Positions 26,144 through 37,652 are shown, counted from the stretch's first letter. The stretch is 47,514 nt of DNA from Cryobacterium psychrotolerans (GCF_900101115.1 NZ_FNFU01000021.1:1-47514), one strand, 5' to 3'. Program-made: numbers and translations. The notes: generated by a model not told the origin, from the sequence alone.

Positions 26144-26171
26144 TGAATCGACTATAACCCACACCTCACCA

Positions 26172-26234
26172 CCGCGAAAGCGCAGTTGTGCGCGTTATTC
26201 GTGCCGAATAACACGCACAACTGCGCTTTCGCGG
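26172..26234. repeat. family A palindromic element, copy 2
   Basis: Two 30-bp arms (starting CCGCGAAAGCGCAGTTGTG) with one mismatch around a 3-nt loop: the best preserved copy. It lies downstream of sepH and just upstream of the promoter of the small SOS gene, so it may end sepH transcription. Confidence 0.92.
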
Positions 26235-26284
26235 AGGGGGTGGGTGTGGAAAGGAGGGGGTGGGTGTGAATCGGAGGAGGGGAG

Positions 26285-27388
26285 TCAGGCGAGGTCGTCG
26301 TCGGTGCGGGCGCCGAAGACGATTTCGTCCCAGCTCGGCATCGAGGCTCGGCCGCGCTTGCCCTGGTTGCCGGTTGTGCGAGCCTGCGCCTTGGCGGCCT
26401 GGTTCGCCCAGGCGTTCCGCGGCGGCTCTTCGACCGTAGGGGCCTCTTCAAGTTCCGGGAACGACTCCGCGGGGACATCGACGAGGCGCACGCCGGCGCT
26501 GGGCGCCAGGCGGCTCGTTCCGGGCGCCTCGGTCTCGAAGACGGCGGCTTCACGCTCGCCTCGGCGGCGACGCAGGGATTCGAGCAGGTCGGCCGTGTCG
26601 CCGAGGATCTTGGCGGGCTCGTCGGCACGCTTGATGGCCGCCTTGGAGACGGCATCCGTTGTGCCTGCCGTGCGTGAATAGGGAACGGGGTCGAGGATCG
26701 GGGCCGTGTCGTTCAGGATCTCGTCGGCCAGGGATTCCTTGAAGGCAAAGGCGCCGCTGTCGAAACGGGACACGTCGGCGAGGCTCGTTTCGGCGCCGAC
26801 GGCGCGCAGCCGGGGGATGAGCGCGCCCTTGAGTTCACCCTGCTGGGACAGCGCGATGGCCTCTCCGCCCAACGGGGAGAGCGAGTTCTTCTTCGGTTCG
26901 AAGCTCCAGCGGGCGTCGTGGTCGATGTCGCCGGCGGTGAAGGAGAGTTTGACGATCCAGCCGCCGCCCGGCTCTTTCCAGCTGGCCCAGCGTTCGTCGG
27001 ACGCCCCCAGTGAGGCGAGGCGTTCCCGGATGACGCTGCCGAAGTTCGCATCGTCGTCGAGCGGATCCGGGTCGATAGCCGTGTGCACGGGCACGCTCAG
27101 TGCCGACGACACGATGTATTCGCGCTCGGCCACGACCGGGCCCTCGAAACGGCGCACGTAATCCAGGGAGGCCCCCGTCACCGCGGCGACGTCTTCGGCA
27201 GACATCCCGGAGCGGATATGGGCCTGGATCTCCCGGGGGGAAAGCTTGGGACCCGACGTCGTTTCGGTCTGGGTTTGGCGAAGCCGGGACTGGAGAACTT
27301 CATCGATGGGGATCCTAAAACGATCACCCTCCTCTGACGCTGCGAGCAGCGCGCCGTTCTCGACTCCGATAACCTTCAATTCCTGCAT
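26285..27388 (-). CDS. sepH: septation protein SepH (DUF3071)
   Basis: A 367-residue protein. The N-terminal DUF3071/HTH-like domain starts MQELKVIGVENGALLAASE and holds LSPREIQAHIRSGMSAEDVA and GASLDYVRRFEGPVVAEREY; WASWKEPGGGWIVKLSF follows. The rest is a long acidic, disordered region with a conserved tail (RASMPSWDEIVFG). In Streptomyces and mycobacteria SepH binds FtsZ and promotes its assembly at division. The ATG at 27388 with GAGAGGGC upstream marks the start; the upstream open frame is not conserved. Divergent from the DUF4193 gene, as is common in actinobacteria. Confidence 0.92.
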   Translation of the reverse strand: MQELKVIGVENGALLAASEEGDRFRIPIDEVLQSRLRQTQTETTSGPKLSPREIQAHIRSGMSAEDVAAVTGASLDYVRRFEGPVVAEREYIVSSALSVPVHTAIDPDPLDDDANFGSVIRERLASLGASDERWASWKEPGGGWIVKLSFTAGDIDHDARWSFEPKKNSLSPLGGEAIALSQQGELKGALIPRLRAVGAETSLADVSRFDSGAFAFKESLADEILNDTAPILDPVPYSRTAGTTDAVSKAAIKRADEPAKILGDTADLLESLRRRRGEREAAVFETEAPGTSRLAPSAGVRLVDVPAESFPELEEAPTVEEPPRNAWANQAAKAQARTTGNQGKRGRASMPSWDEIVFGARTDDDLA

Positions 27389-27527
27389 GGCGAAAGCCCT
27401 CTCGCGATCACTGGTAGGTCTCAGAGTGCCATGCGATGGCCCCAATTCGAGGGAATACGCCGGGCGTGCCGGAAGTTGATCTCTGTGCCGGCCGAGATGT
27501 GAGGCGAACGGTTTGCTATTCGTCTCG

Positions 27528-27540
27528 GTTTGTTGCAAAC
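27528..27540. promoter_or_regulatory. short inverted repeat in the sepH-DUF4193 intergenic region
   Basis: GTTTG-TTG-CAAAC, followed directly by TATGGC, which could be a -10 element for the DUF4193 gene. No other structure is seen in this 197-nt region. Confidence 0.3.
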
Positions 27541-27585
27541 TATGGCCGCCGATTCGTTCTCTCGGCGTAACTGAAATGGATGGGC

Positions 27586-27879
27586 ATGGCAACCGATTAC
27601 GACGCACCGCGGAAGACCGAAGACGACTCTGAGTCGATCGAGGCCCTGAAGGAGCGCGTGCCCGACAAGATGTCCGGAGTCGTTGATGTTGACGACGCGG
27701 ACAACCCCGGTGGGTTCGACCTTCCGGGCGCCGATCTGTCCGACCTCGACCTCGATGTTGTCGTCCTGCCCCCGCAGGCCGACGAATTCACTTGTGTGGA
27801 GTGTTTCCTGGTGAAGCACCGCTCGCAGCTGTCTCACGAGACCAAGCTCGGCCCGGTCTGTAACGAGCACGACGCCTAG
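27586..27879 (+). CDS. DUF4193 protein
   Basis: A 97-residue acidic protein that starts MATDYDAPRKT, the standard beginning of the DUF4193 family. Two Cys pairs are seen, FTCVECFLV and a lone C near the C-terminus in GPVCNEHD, the arrangement expected for a small zinc-binding site. The function is unknown. The ATG at 27586 is chosen by homology over the in-frame ATG at 27580. It converges on the DUF3093 gene. Confidence 0.88.
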   Translation: MATDYDAPRKTEDDSESIEALKERVPDKMSGVVDVDDADNPGGFDLPGADLSDLDLDVVVLPPQADEFTCVECFLVKHRSQLSHETKLGPVCNEHDA

Positions 27880-27908
27880 AAACGCACTCGGCTGAGCTGT
27901 CTACCAGC

Positions 27909-28373
27909 TCACGAAGCCGACGTACCTGACGCTGGTCGTCGCGATTCATTGATCGCGGCGGCCAGTTTTTTCGGGTGCCGGCTCGAGATCAGCCAGTACG
28001 GCGCGGGGTCCGAGACGTCCTCGATCGGCACGCGCACCACCGGGTCGACCCAGCCGCGGATGAGCAACCACGCCCGCATGTCAACCTTCGGTCCGCGCTC
28101 CTGCCGCGCATCCTCACCCTCGAATGCGATCGCCTCGCCGAGCACGGCCGTGCTGATCCGTGCCTTGCCGGCCTCCAGCACGCCGCCCCGCACGCGCACG
28201 ACCGGCGACGCGACGATGAGCAGCACGACACAAGCGGCGTACAGCCCAGCGGCGGTGATGACGCCGACCGGCAGGGAAATGGGTGTGAAGACGAGGATGC
28301 TCGCCGGGATCACCAGCGCCGTGGCCAGGAAGAGCCAGGGTGCGGCCCAGAGTTTTTCGCGATATTCAGGCAT
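27909..28373 (-). CDS. DUF3093 membrane protein
   Basis: A 154-residue protein beginning MPEYREKLWAAPWLFLATAL, typical of DUF3093. Two transmembrane segments lie at about residues 11-57, followed by a soluble domain with GPKVDMRAWLLIRGWVDPVVRV and DPAPYWLISSRHP. The function is unknown; it is almost always beside dut in actinobacteria, as here, divergent from it with 38 nt between start codons. Confidence 0.9.
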   Translation of the reverse strand: MPEYREKLWAAPWLFLATALVIPASILVFTPISLPVGVITAAGLYAACVVLLIVASPVVRVRGGVLEAGKARISTAVLGEAIAFEGEDARQERGPKVDMRAWLLIRGWVDPVVRVPIEDVSDPAPYWLISSRHPKKLAAAINESRRPASGTSAS

Positions 28374-28399
28374 GGCTCTATTCGACCAGACTTCTGCAC

Positions 28400-28405
28400 T
28401 ACCCT
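28400..28405 (+). promoter_or_regulatory. -10 box of a likely leaderless promoter (dut)
   Basis: TACCCT, 6 nt (CGACAC), then GTG at 28412. No Shine-Dalgarno sequence is present in the gap. Confidence 0.45.
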
Positions 28406-28411
28406 CGACAC

Positions 28412-28885
28412 GTGACAGAAAGCGTTGAAGTGCTGATAACCGCGTCCGTCCTCCCGAATTACGCGCATCCGGGCGATGCCGGGGCCGATCTGCACTCCTC
28501 GGAGGCCGTCGAACTCGCTCCCGGAGCCCGCGCCCTCGTCGGCACCGGGGTGTCCATCGCCCTGCCCGACGGCTTCGCCGCGTTCGTCGTTCCCCGCAGC
28601 GGCCTGGCCGCGAAGCACGGCATCACGATCGTGAATTCGCCGGGGACCGTGGATGCCGGCTACCGCGGTGAGATCAAGGTGACGCTGCTCAACACCGACC
28701 TGACGGAGCCCTACCGGGTCGCCGTCGGCGATCGCATCGCCCAATTGATCGTCATGCCCGTCGCCCGGGCCAACTTCGTTCCCGTCGAACGGCTGCCCGG
28801 CAGCCAGCGCGGAGAAGGAGGGTTCGGCTCGACCGGGCTCACCGCACAGCTCACTGGCGCAGCCAGCAAAGGAGACACCCCGTGA
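28412..28885 (+). CDS. dut: dUTP diphosphatase
   Basis: A 157-residue trimeric dUTPase that hydrolyses dUTP to dUMP and pyrophosphate. All five motifs are present: PGDAGADL (residues 20-27), PRSG (61-64), GTVDAGYRGE with the catalytic D81, RIAQLIVMPV, and the C-terminal RGEGGFGSTG arm that closes over the active site. GTG at 28412 matches the family start, with a TACCCT -10 element 6 nt before it. The stop overlaps the GTG of the DUF3710 gene (GTGA). Confidence 0.96.
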   Translation: MTESVEVLITASVLPNYAHPGDAGADLHSSEAVELAPGARALVGTGVSIALPDGFAAFVVPRSGLAAKHGITIVNSPGTVDAGYRGEIKVTLLNTDLTEPYRVAVGDRIAQLIVMPVARANFVPVERLPGSQRGEGGFGSTGLTAQLTGAASKGDTP

Positions 28886-29511
28886 CCGATATCGCGAACC
28901 AGAACCAATTTCCCGAACCCATGCCCAAGTCCGCTCCGGAGGACCGCGCCACCGAGGGGCCGCTCGACGAGACCGAGGCCAACCAGGTTCGCCCCTACGT
29001 CGACCTCGGCGGGGTGAAGGTCCTCCCACGTGAGGGACTCCACCTCCGCCTCGAGATCGAGGAGGGCAGCAAGCGCGTCGTGGCGATCGGCCTCGACTAC
29101 GCCGGGTCCACCCTCCAGGTGCAGCCGTTCGCGGCGCCGCGCTCCAGCGGGCTGTGGCACGAGATCCGCGACCAGATCGCCGACCAGATCGGCAAGCAGG
29201 GCGGAACGACCAGCGAGCGCGAGGGCCCCTTCGGCCCCGAGCTCGTCGCCGAGATCCCCGTGGCCGCCGGCCAGGGACCGGGCGGAACCACTCGCCTGGC
29301 CCGCTTCATCGGTGTCGACGGCCCGCGCTGGTTCCTCCGCGGCGTGATCGCCGGTGAAGGCGCCGTCAACTCGGACGCCGCAGCCGCGATCGAAGACCTC
29401 TTCCGCAGCATCGTCGTCGTTCGCGGCGACACTCCGATGCCGCCGCGCGACCTCATCCCGCTGCGTATGCCGGCGACGCCGGCCGGCGCCCCAGGCCCGA
29501 GCGACGCCTAG
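28882..29511 (+). CDS. DUF3710 protein
   Basis: A 209-residue soluble protein with the DUF3710 pattern: RPYVDLGGVKVLP, EIEEGSKRVVAIGLDYAGS, LQVQPFAAPRSSGLW, then IGVDGPRWFLRGVIAG. Residues 1-40 and the last 20 (Pro/Ala-rich) look disordered. The function is unknown. It follows dut in nearly all actinobacteria and here overlaps it by 4 nt; 21 nt separate it from the DUF3159 gene. Confidence 0.92.
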   Translation: MTDIANQNQFPEPMPKSAPEDRATEGPLDETEANQVRPYVDLGGVKVLPREGLHLRLEIEEGSKRVVAIGLDYAGSTLQVQPFAAPRSSGLWHEIRDQIADQIGKQGGTTSEREGPFGPELVAEIPVAAGQGPGGTTRLARFIGVDGPRWFLRGVIAGEGAVNSDAAAAIEDLFRSIVVVRGDTPMPPRDLIPLRMPATPAGAPGPSDA

Positions 29512-29532
29512 GCCGCCAGGGAGAACGCCCGC

Positions 29533-30330
29533 ATGACGGACTCACCCGCCGCACCGGACGCACCGGAAGAGAACGAGAACGGCGCCCGGCCCCGGTCGGG
29601 ACAACCGAACACGCCGCCGGCCCCGGCGCCCGCCGCCCCCGGCGCTGCCTTCGCCGACGGGATGGCCGCTGCGGCCCGGCGCGCCGGCTTCGCCTCGGCG
29701 GCCGAGGGGGAACCGATCAGCGGGCAAACGCTGCTGGCCTCGATGGGCGGCATCCGCGGTCTCGTCGAGGCGGTGCTGCCCGGCCTGGTCTTCCTGGTCA
29801 TCTACACGCTCACCCGTGACCTGGTCCTGTCGCTGATCGCCCCGGTTGCGGTTGGGCTCGTCTTCGTAGCCTTCCGCCTGGCCGCGAAACAGACCCTCTC
29901 CCAGGCGATCGGGGGGCTCGTCGGCATCGGCATCAGCGCCGTGCTCGCCTTGTTCACCGGGAAGGCCGAGGACTTCTACCTTCCCGGATTCTGGACCAAC
30001 GGCGTCTACGGCTTCGTCCTGCTCGTCTCGGCGCTGATCGGCTGGCCGCTGATCGGTCTCGCCGTCGGCTTCCTGATGGGCGAGGGGATCGCCTGGCGGA
30101 CCAACCCGTCGAAGCGCCGGGTGCTCACGATCCTCACCCTCTGCTGGGCCGGGCTGTTCGCGGCGCGGCTGATCGTGCAGCTGCCGCTGTACTACTCGGG
30201 CAATGTCGAGGCCCTCGGCGCGATGAAGCTTTTGATGGGGCTTCCGCTGTATGCCCCGCTGCTGGTCGTCTCCTGGCTGATGGTGCGCTCGATCTACCCC
30301 AAGCAGAGCGAACCGTCCGAGCCGGAATAG
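29533..30330 (+). CDS. DUF3159 integral membrane protein
   Basis: A 265-residue protein. A Pro/Ala-rich tail of about 60 residues precedes the DUF3159 core, which starts GGIRGLVEAVLPGLVFLVIY and has six hydrophobic segments, including IGGLVGIGISAVLALF, GFVLLVSALIGWPLIGLAVG and PLYAPLLVVSWLMV. Function unknown. GGGAGAACGCCCGC precedes the ATG. It ends the dut operon. Confidence 0.9.
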   Translation: MTDSPAAPDAPEENENGARPRSGQPNTPPAPAPAAPGAAFADGMAAAARRAGFASAAEGEPISGQTLLASMGGIRGLVEAVLPGLVFLVIYTLTRDLVLSLIAPVAVGLVFVAFRLAAKQTLSQAIGGLVGIGISAVLALFTGKAEDFYLPGFWTNGVYGFVLLVSALIGWPLIGLAVGFLMGEGIAWRTNPSKRRVLTILTLCWAGLFAARLIVQLPLYYSGNVEALGAMKLLMGLPLYAPLLVVSWLMVRSIYPKQSEPSEPE

Positions 30331-30361
30331 GGCGGGAATCCGTTCCCGGCACTGCTAGAGT

Positions 30362-30379
30362 TATCTCGACGTCAAGATA
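30362..30379. promoter_or_regulatory. 18-bp palindrome upstream of aconitase
   Basis: TATCTCGACGTCAAGATA, two 9-bp halves with one mismatch, 134 nt before the acnA start codon. TTGACG (30382-30387) follows it and TAGGCT (30419-30424) is a possible -10 element. Aconitase is controlled by AcnR (TetR) or TamR (MarR) in other actinobacteria; this site looks more MarR-like, but that is a guess. Confidence 0.6.
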
Positions 30380-30512
30380 GTTTGACGCTCAGACTCGGCC
30401 GATCAGCGCACGCCCAGCTAGGCTAACCATGCCGGCACCGGGTGTGTTCGGCCACACGGATTGAGGATGGCCGCCGGGTATCCGGGCGGTTTCCCACAAA
30501 GGAGAGGACCTC

Positions 30513-33347
<2,835 letters not shown>

Positions 33348-33376
33348 GGCTCCCAGCTCCTCCCGCCCCTGGCGCG

Positions 33377-33382
33377 TAGACT
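33377..33382 (+). promoter_or_regulatory. possible -10 element of the dxs promoter
   Basis: TAGACT within GCGTAGACTCGACC; a small hairpin (CTCGA-CCTGT-TCGAG) follows. The 104-nt acnA-dxs gap has nothing else clear. Confidence 0.35.
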
Positions 33383-33451
33383 CGACCTGTTCGAGTGTGC
33401 GCGCCAGCGGCATTTTCGGGCGCGAGTGCGGCAACGCGAAAGGTGGTATCG

Positions 33452-35407
33452 ATGTCCCTTCTGGAGACGATCACGGGTCCTCGCGACCTCGACGCCCTCT
33501 CGAAGGAGCAGCTGGTCCAGCTCGCGGCCGAGGTCCGCGCGTTCCTGGTCAGTGAGATCTCGAAGACCGGCGGGCACCTCGGCCCCAACCTCGGCGTCGT
33601 CGAACTGACCATCGCGATCCACCGGGTCTTCGAGTCGCCGCGGGACTCGATCGTGTTCGACACCGGGCACCAGTCATACGTGCACAAGCTGCTCACCGGT
33701 CGGCAGGACTTCAGCAGGCTGCGCCAGCTCGGCGGACTCGCCGGCTACCCGCAGCGCTCCGAATCCGTGCACGACATCGTCGAGAGCTCGCACGCCTCCA
33801 GTTCGCTCTCCTGGGCGGACGGCATCTCCCGCGCCTTCGAAATGACCGGTCAGGACGACCGCCACGTCGTCGCCGTCGTCGGCGACGGCGCGCTCACGGG
33901 CGGCATGACCTGGGAAGCGCTCAACAACATCAGCGACGACAACACCCGGCGGCTGATCATCGTCGTCAACGACAACGGCCGCTCCTACGCGCCGACCATC
34001 GGCGGGATGGCGCGGTTCCTCAACACCGTGCGCACCCGCCGCAGCTACCGCAGCCTCTACCTGACCAGCCAGCGGGCCTTCGACCGGCTCGGCGCGCCCG
34101 GGCGGGCGCTCTACCGCGGCATGCGCGGCGGACTGCACGGCTTCCTCAGCCGGTTCTCGAACAACGAGGCGCTGTACTCGAACCTCGACATCAAGTACAT
34201 CGGGCCGGTCGACGGCCACGACATGGACGCCATGCTCGAGGCGCTCCGCCAGGCCAGGGGCTACGGCGCCCCGGTCATCGTGCACGCCATCACCCAGAAG
34301 GGCAAGGGCTACGACCCGGCCATGCAGGATGCCGCCGACCAGTTCCACGCGGTCGGCCAGATCGACCCGGAGACGGGGGAGTCGACCGAATCGGCCGGCG
34401 CTCCATCGTGGACCTCGGTCTTCGCCGACGAGCTCGTGACCCTCGCCAGCGCGAACGAGCGCCTTGTCGGGATCACCGCCGCAATGCTGCGGCCGACCGG
34501 CCTGCACAAGATGGCCGAGCGGTTCCCCGGCCGCGTGCACGACGTGGGCATCGCGGAGCAGCACGCCGTGGCATCCGCCGCCGGCCTTGCCTTCGGCGGC
34601 CTCCACCCCGTGGTCGCGCTGTACGCGACCTTCATCAACCGCGCCTTCGACCAGGTGCTGATGGATGTCGCCCTGCACAAGGCCGGCGTCACCTTCGTAC
34701 TCGACCGGGCCGGTGTGACCGGGCCGGACGGACCGAGCCACCACGGCATGTGGGACCTCGCGATCCTGCAGGCCGTGCCGGGAATCCGCCTGGCCGCGCC
34801 CCGGGACTCGACCCGGCTGCGCGAGGAGCTCGGGGAGGCCGTGGCCGTCGATGACGGGCCCACCGTTCTGCGCTTCCCCAAGGGCAGCGTCGGCGTCGAG
34901 TTCGAGGCGGTCGAGCGGCTGGAGGACGGGGTGGACGTGCTGCACGCCGGTTCCCAGAAGGACGTGCTGATCGTGACCGTCGGCCCGATGGCCGGCATGG
35001 GGCTCGAGGTGGCCGAGCGGCTCGCCGCCCAGGGCATCGGTGCCACCGTCGTGGACCCGCGCTGGGTCGTTCCGGTGCCGAAGAGCATCATCCGCCTCGC
35101 CGCCGAGCACCGGATCGTGGTCAGCATCGAAGACGGCATCCGGGTCGGCGGCATCGGCACCCGCATCCGCCAGGACCTGCGCGAGGCCGGTGTCGACACC
35201 GCGGTCACCGAGCTGGGCCTGCCCGACGAATTCCTCGACCACGGCTCACGCGCCGAGATCCTCGAACGCGTCGGCCTGACCCCGCAGCACATCGCGCGCG
35301 ACGTCGTTGCGATGGTGCTCGGCAGCAAGATCCCGCACGCCCGCCCGCTGCCCGAGGGCCACACGCCCACCGGCTCGATCCCCGTCACCCGCCCCCGCCG
35401 CGACTAA
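33452..35407 (+). CDS. dxs: 1-deoxy-D-xylulose-5-phosphate synthase
   Basis: A 651-residue ThDP enzyme that condenses pyruvate and glyceraldehyde 3-phosphate, the first step of the MEP isoprenoid route. Signatures: TGGHLGPNLGVVELTIA, DTGHQSYVHKLLTGR, the ThDP motif VGDGALTGGMTWEALNN (GDG about 30 residues before NDNG), and in the C-terminal domains DVGIAEQHAV and DRAGVTGPDGPSHHG. AGGTGG lies before the ATG at 33452; an upstream ATG at 33395 would add 19 unusual residues. The gene is monocistronic, ending at a family A palindrome. Confidence 0.96.
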   Translation: MSLLETITGPRDLDALSKEQLVQLAAEVRAFLVSEISKTGGHLGPNLGVVELTIAIHRVFESPRDSIVFDTGHQSYVHKLLTGRQDFSRLRQLGGLAGYPQRSESVHDIVESSHASSSLSWADGISRAFEMTGQDDRHVVAVVGDGALTGGMTWEALNNISDDNTRRLIIVVNDNGRSYAPTIGGMARFLNTVRTRRSYRSLYLTSQRAFDRLGAPGRALYRGMRGGLHGFLSRFSNNEALYSNLDIKYIGPVDGHDMDAMLEALRQARGYGAPVIVHAITQKGKGYDPAMQDAADQFHAVGQIDPETGESTESAGAPSWTSVFADELVTLASANERLVGITAAMLRPTGLHKMAERFPGRVHDVGIAEQHAVASAAGLAFGGLHPVVALYATFINRAFDQVLMDVALHKAGVTFVLDRAGVTGPDGPSHHGMWDLAILQAVPGIRLAAPRDSTRLREELGEAVAVDDGPTVLRFPKGSVGVEFEAVERLEDGVDVLHAGSQKDVLIVTVGPMAGMGLEVAERLAAQGIGATVVDPRWVVPVPKSIIRLAAEHRIVVSIEDGIRVGGIGTRIRQDLREAGVDTAVTELGLPDEFLDHGSRAEILERVGLTPQHIARDVVAMVLGSKIPHARPLPEGHTPTGSIPVTRPRRD

Positions 35408-35430
35408 CCGACCCCGCGAAGGGCCTGTTA

Positions 35431-35491
35431 CGCGAAACTGCAGTTGTGCGCGTTATGAGGCAAGTTTAGCGCGCACAACTGCAGTTTCGCG
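35431..35491. repeat. family A palindromic element, copy 3
   Basis: 25-bp arms (CGCGAAACTGCAGTTGTGCG then CGTTA on the left) with one mismatch around an 11-nt loop. It fills the 88-nt gap between the converging dxs and fadB genes and could act as a terminator on both strands. Confidence 0.9.
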
Positions 35492-35495
35492 GGGA

Positions 35496-37652
35496 TTAGA
35501 CGACGGGGGAGGGAGCAGCGACGCCCACGCCGCGGATCGGCGGGGTGTGGAAGGCGGCGCCGAAGGTGCGCTCGCTCGCGCCGACCCGGTCGAGGTAGGG
35601 CGTGACCCCGCCCATCTGTGAGGGCCAGTTCGCGCCGAGGATCATGCACAGGTCGATGTCTTCGGCCGCGTGCACGACGTCGTCGTCCAGCATCCGCTTG
35701 ATCTCGTCCGCGAGGCCGTCCTCGACCCGCTGCTGGATCTCCTCCGCCGTCATCGGCGATGTGCCGCCCGCGACGATCTTGACGGCGCCCTTGTCGAAGC
35801 CCTTGATCTTGCCCTTGGCGTCGCGGTCGAGGACCTTGCCGTACTCGGCGAGCGTGTGCAGGTTCGCGCTTTCGAAGAACCGCTCCGGGAACGCCGCATG
35901 GTGGGTGTCGAGCACGTGCGCCCCGACCTTCAGCCCGACCAGCTCGAGCAGCTGGAACGGGGTCATCGGGAGGCCGAACGGCGCCAGGGCGCCGTCGACG
36001 ACCTCGAATGAAGTGCCCGTGTCGACCGCGTGCATGGCCTCGCCGAGCAGCTTCGCCAGCAGCCGGTTGACCACGAAGCCGGGGGTGTCCCTTGTGATCA
36101 CGGCGTTCTTCCGCAGTTTGCCCGCGACGACCATGGCCGTCGAGAGCGTGGCGTCGTTGGTCACCGGCGTCTTCACGACCTCGATCAGGGGCATGATCGC
36201 GACCGGGTTGAAGAAGTGGAAACCGACGAGCCGTTCCGGGTGGGCGAGCTTTGCGCCGATCTTCTCCACCGACAGGGAAGAGGTGTTGGTGGCCAGGATC
36301 GCCTCGGGGGAGATGTGCTTCTCGATCTCGGCGAAGACGTCCTGCTTGACGCCGAGTTCCTCGAAGACGGCCTCGATGACCCAGTCGGCGTCGGCGAAGT
36401 CGGCCTTGTCCGTGGTGCCGGTGACGAGCGCGCGGAGGCGGTTGGCCTCATCCGCGCTGATGCGCTTCTTGGCCAGGAGGGTCGCGATCTCACCATGGAT
36501 GTATTCGACGCCCTTGTCGACGCGGGCCTGGTCGAGGTCGGTGATGACCACGGGTACGCGCAGGCGACGCACGAACAGCAGGGCGAACTGGCTGGCCATC
36601 AGGCCGGCGCCGATGACACCCACTTTGGTGATCGGCCGGGCGAGCGCCTTGTCGGGCGCTCCGGCCGGCCGCTTGGCCCGCTTCTGCACGAGGTTGAACG
36701 CGTAGATGCTGGCCTGCAGCTGGTCGCTGGCGATGAGCTCGGCGAGGGCGTCGTCTTCGCGCTCGAAACCCTCGGCCTTCGTGCCGCTCTTCGCCGCCTT
36801 GAGCAGGTCGAGGGCGGCGTAGGGAGCGAGCGCGACGGTGCCGATGCTGGACTCGAGCGACTTGCGGGCGATGCCGATGGCGACGTCCCATTTCACCAGG
36901 CGCTCGATCTTGCTCGGCCGGTTCGGCCGCTCCACCTTCGTGCTGCCGGCGATGACGCCGTCGGCCCAGGCGATCGAGTTCTCCAGGAACGAGACCGAAT
37001 CGAACATCACGTCGGCGATGCCGAGCGCGAGCGCGTCGGCGCCCTTGAGCGTGCGGTATTTGAGCGGATTCTCGATGATCACCTTGAGCGCGTTCTCGAT
37101 GCCGATCAGGTTCGGCAGCAGGTACGACCCGCCCCAGCCGGGGATGAGCCCGAGGGAGACCTCCGGCAGGGCGATCGCCGGCACGGATGCGTCGACGGTG
37201 CGGTAATCGGCGTTGAGGGCAATCTCCAGTCCGCCGCCGAGGGCGAGGCCGTTGATGAAGACGAACGAGGGCACGCCCAGGTCGGCCTCCTTGCCGAAGG
37301 CGTAGTGGCCGAGCTGCGCGAGCAGCTTGCCGGCCTCCTGCGACGGGATCTCGCCGACCTTGCTGAGGTCGGCGCCGGCGGCCAGGATGAACGGCTTGCC
37401 GGTGATCGCGACGCCATGGATCTCGCCCCGGCCGGCGCGGGCGCGCAGCTCGTCCAGCGTCGCCGCGAACTCGAGCAGGGTGGCGGCGCCGATCGTGTTC
37501 GGACGGGTGTGGTCACGGCCGTTGTCCAGCGTGACGAGGGCGAGCGTGCGATTGCCGGAGAGGGGAATGTCGCGAACGAAACTGTGCGTGACCACCTCGT
37601 CTTCGGAGAGGGCAAGCAGCGGGGTGAAGTCGATTGCGGAGTAGTCGGTCAT
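35496..37652 (-). CDS. fadB: fatty-acid oxidation multifunctional enzyme (enoyl-CoA hydratase/3-hydroxyacyl-CoA dehydrogenase)
   Basis: A 718-residue fusion. Residues about 1-300 are a crotonase domain with both glutamates (LGGGLEIALNADYR and LPEVSLGLIPGWGGS). Residues about 340-620 are the NAD-binding dehydrogenase with VGVIGAGLMASQFALL, ATNTSSLSVEKI and the catalytic His in GFHFFNPVAIMPLIE, and then the C-terminal dehydrogenase domains. It carries out the hydratase and dehydrogenase steps of beta-oxidation. The ATG overlaps the fadA stop (ATGA). The usual MG of GLMG is MA here, which is also found in actinobacterial relatives. Confidence 0.94.
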   Translation of the reverse strand: MTDYSAIDFTPLLALSEDEVVTHSFVRDIPLSGNRTLALVTLDNGRDHTRPNTIGAATLLEFAATLDELRARAGRGEIHGVAITGKPFILAAGADLSKVGEIPSQEAGKLLAQLGHYAFGKEADLGVPSFVFINGLALGGGLEIALNADYRTVDASVPAIALPEVSLGLIPGWGGSYLLPNLIGIENALKVIIENPLKYRTLKGADALALGIADVMFDSVSFLENSIAWADGVIAGSTKVERPNRPSKIERLVKWDVAIGIARKSLESSIGTVALAPYAALDLLKAAKSGTKAEGFEREDDALAELIASDQLQASIYAFNLVQKRAKRPAGAPDKALARPITKVGVIGAGLMASQFALLFVRRLRVPVVITDLDQARVDKGVEYIHGEIATLLAKKRISADEANRLRALVTGTTDKADFADADWVIEAVFEELGVKQDVFAEIEKHISPEAILATNTSSLSVEKIGAKLAHPERLVGFHFFNPVAIMPLIEVVKTPVTNDATLSTAMVVAGKLRKNAVITRDTPGFVVNRLLAKLLGEAMHAVDTGTSFEVVDGALAPFGLPMTPFQLLELVGLKVGAHVLDTHHAAFPERFFESANLHTLAEYGKVLDRDAKGKIKGFDKGAVKIVAGGTSPMTAEEIQQRVEDGLADEIKRMLDDDVVHAAEDIDLCMILGANWPSQMGGVTPYLDRVGASERTFGAAFHTPPIRGVGVAAPSPVV

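Noticed and set aside
30429..30464. 11-codon upstream ORF before acnA
   Set aside because: Too short to judge and without a Shine-Dalgarno sequence; noted only within the acnA entry.
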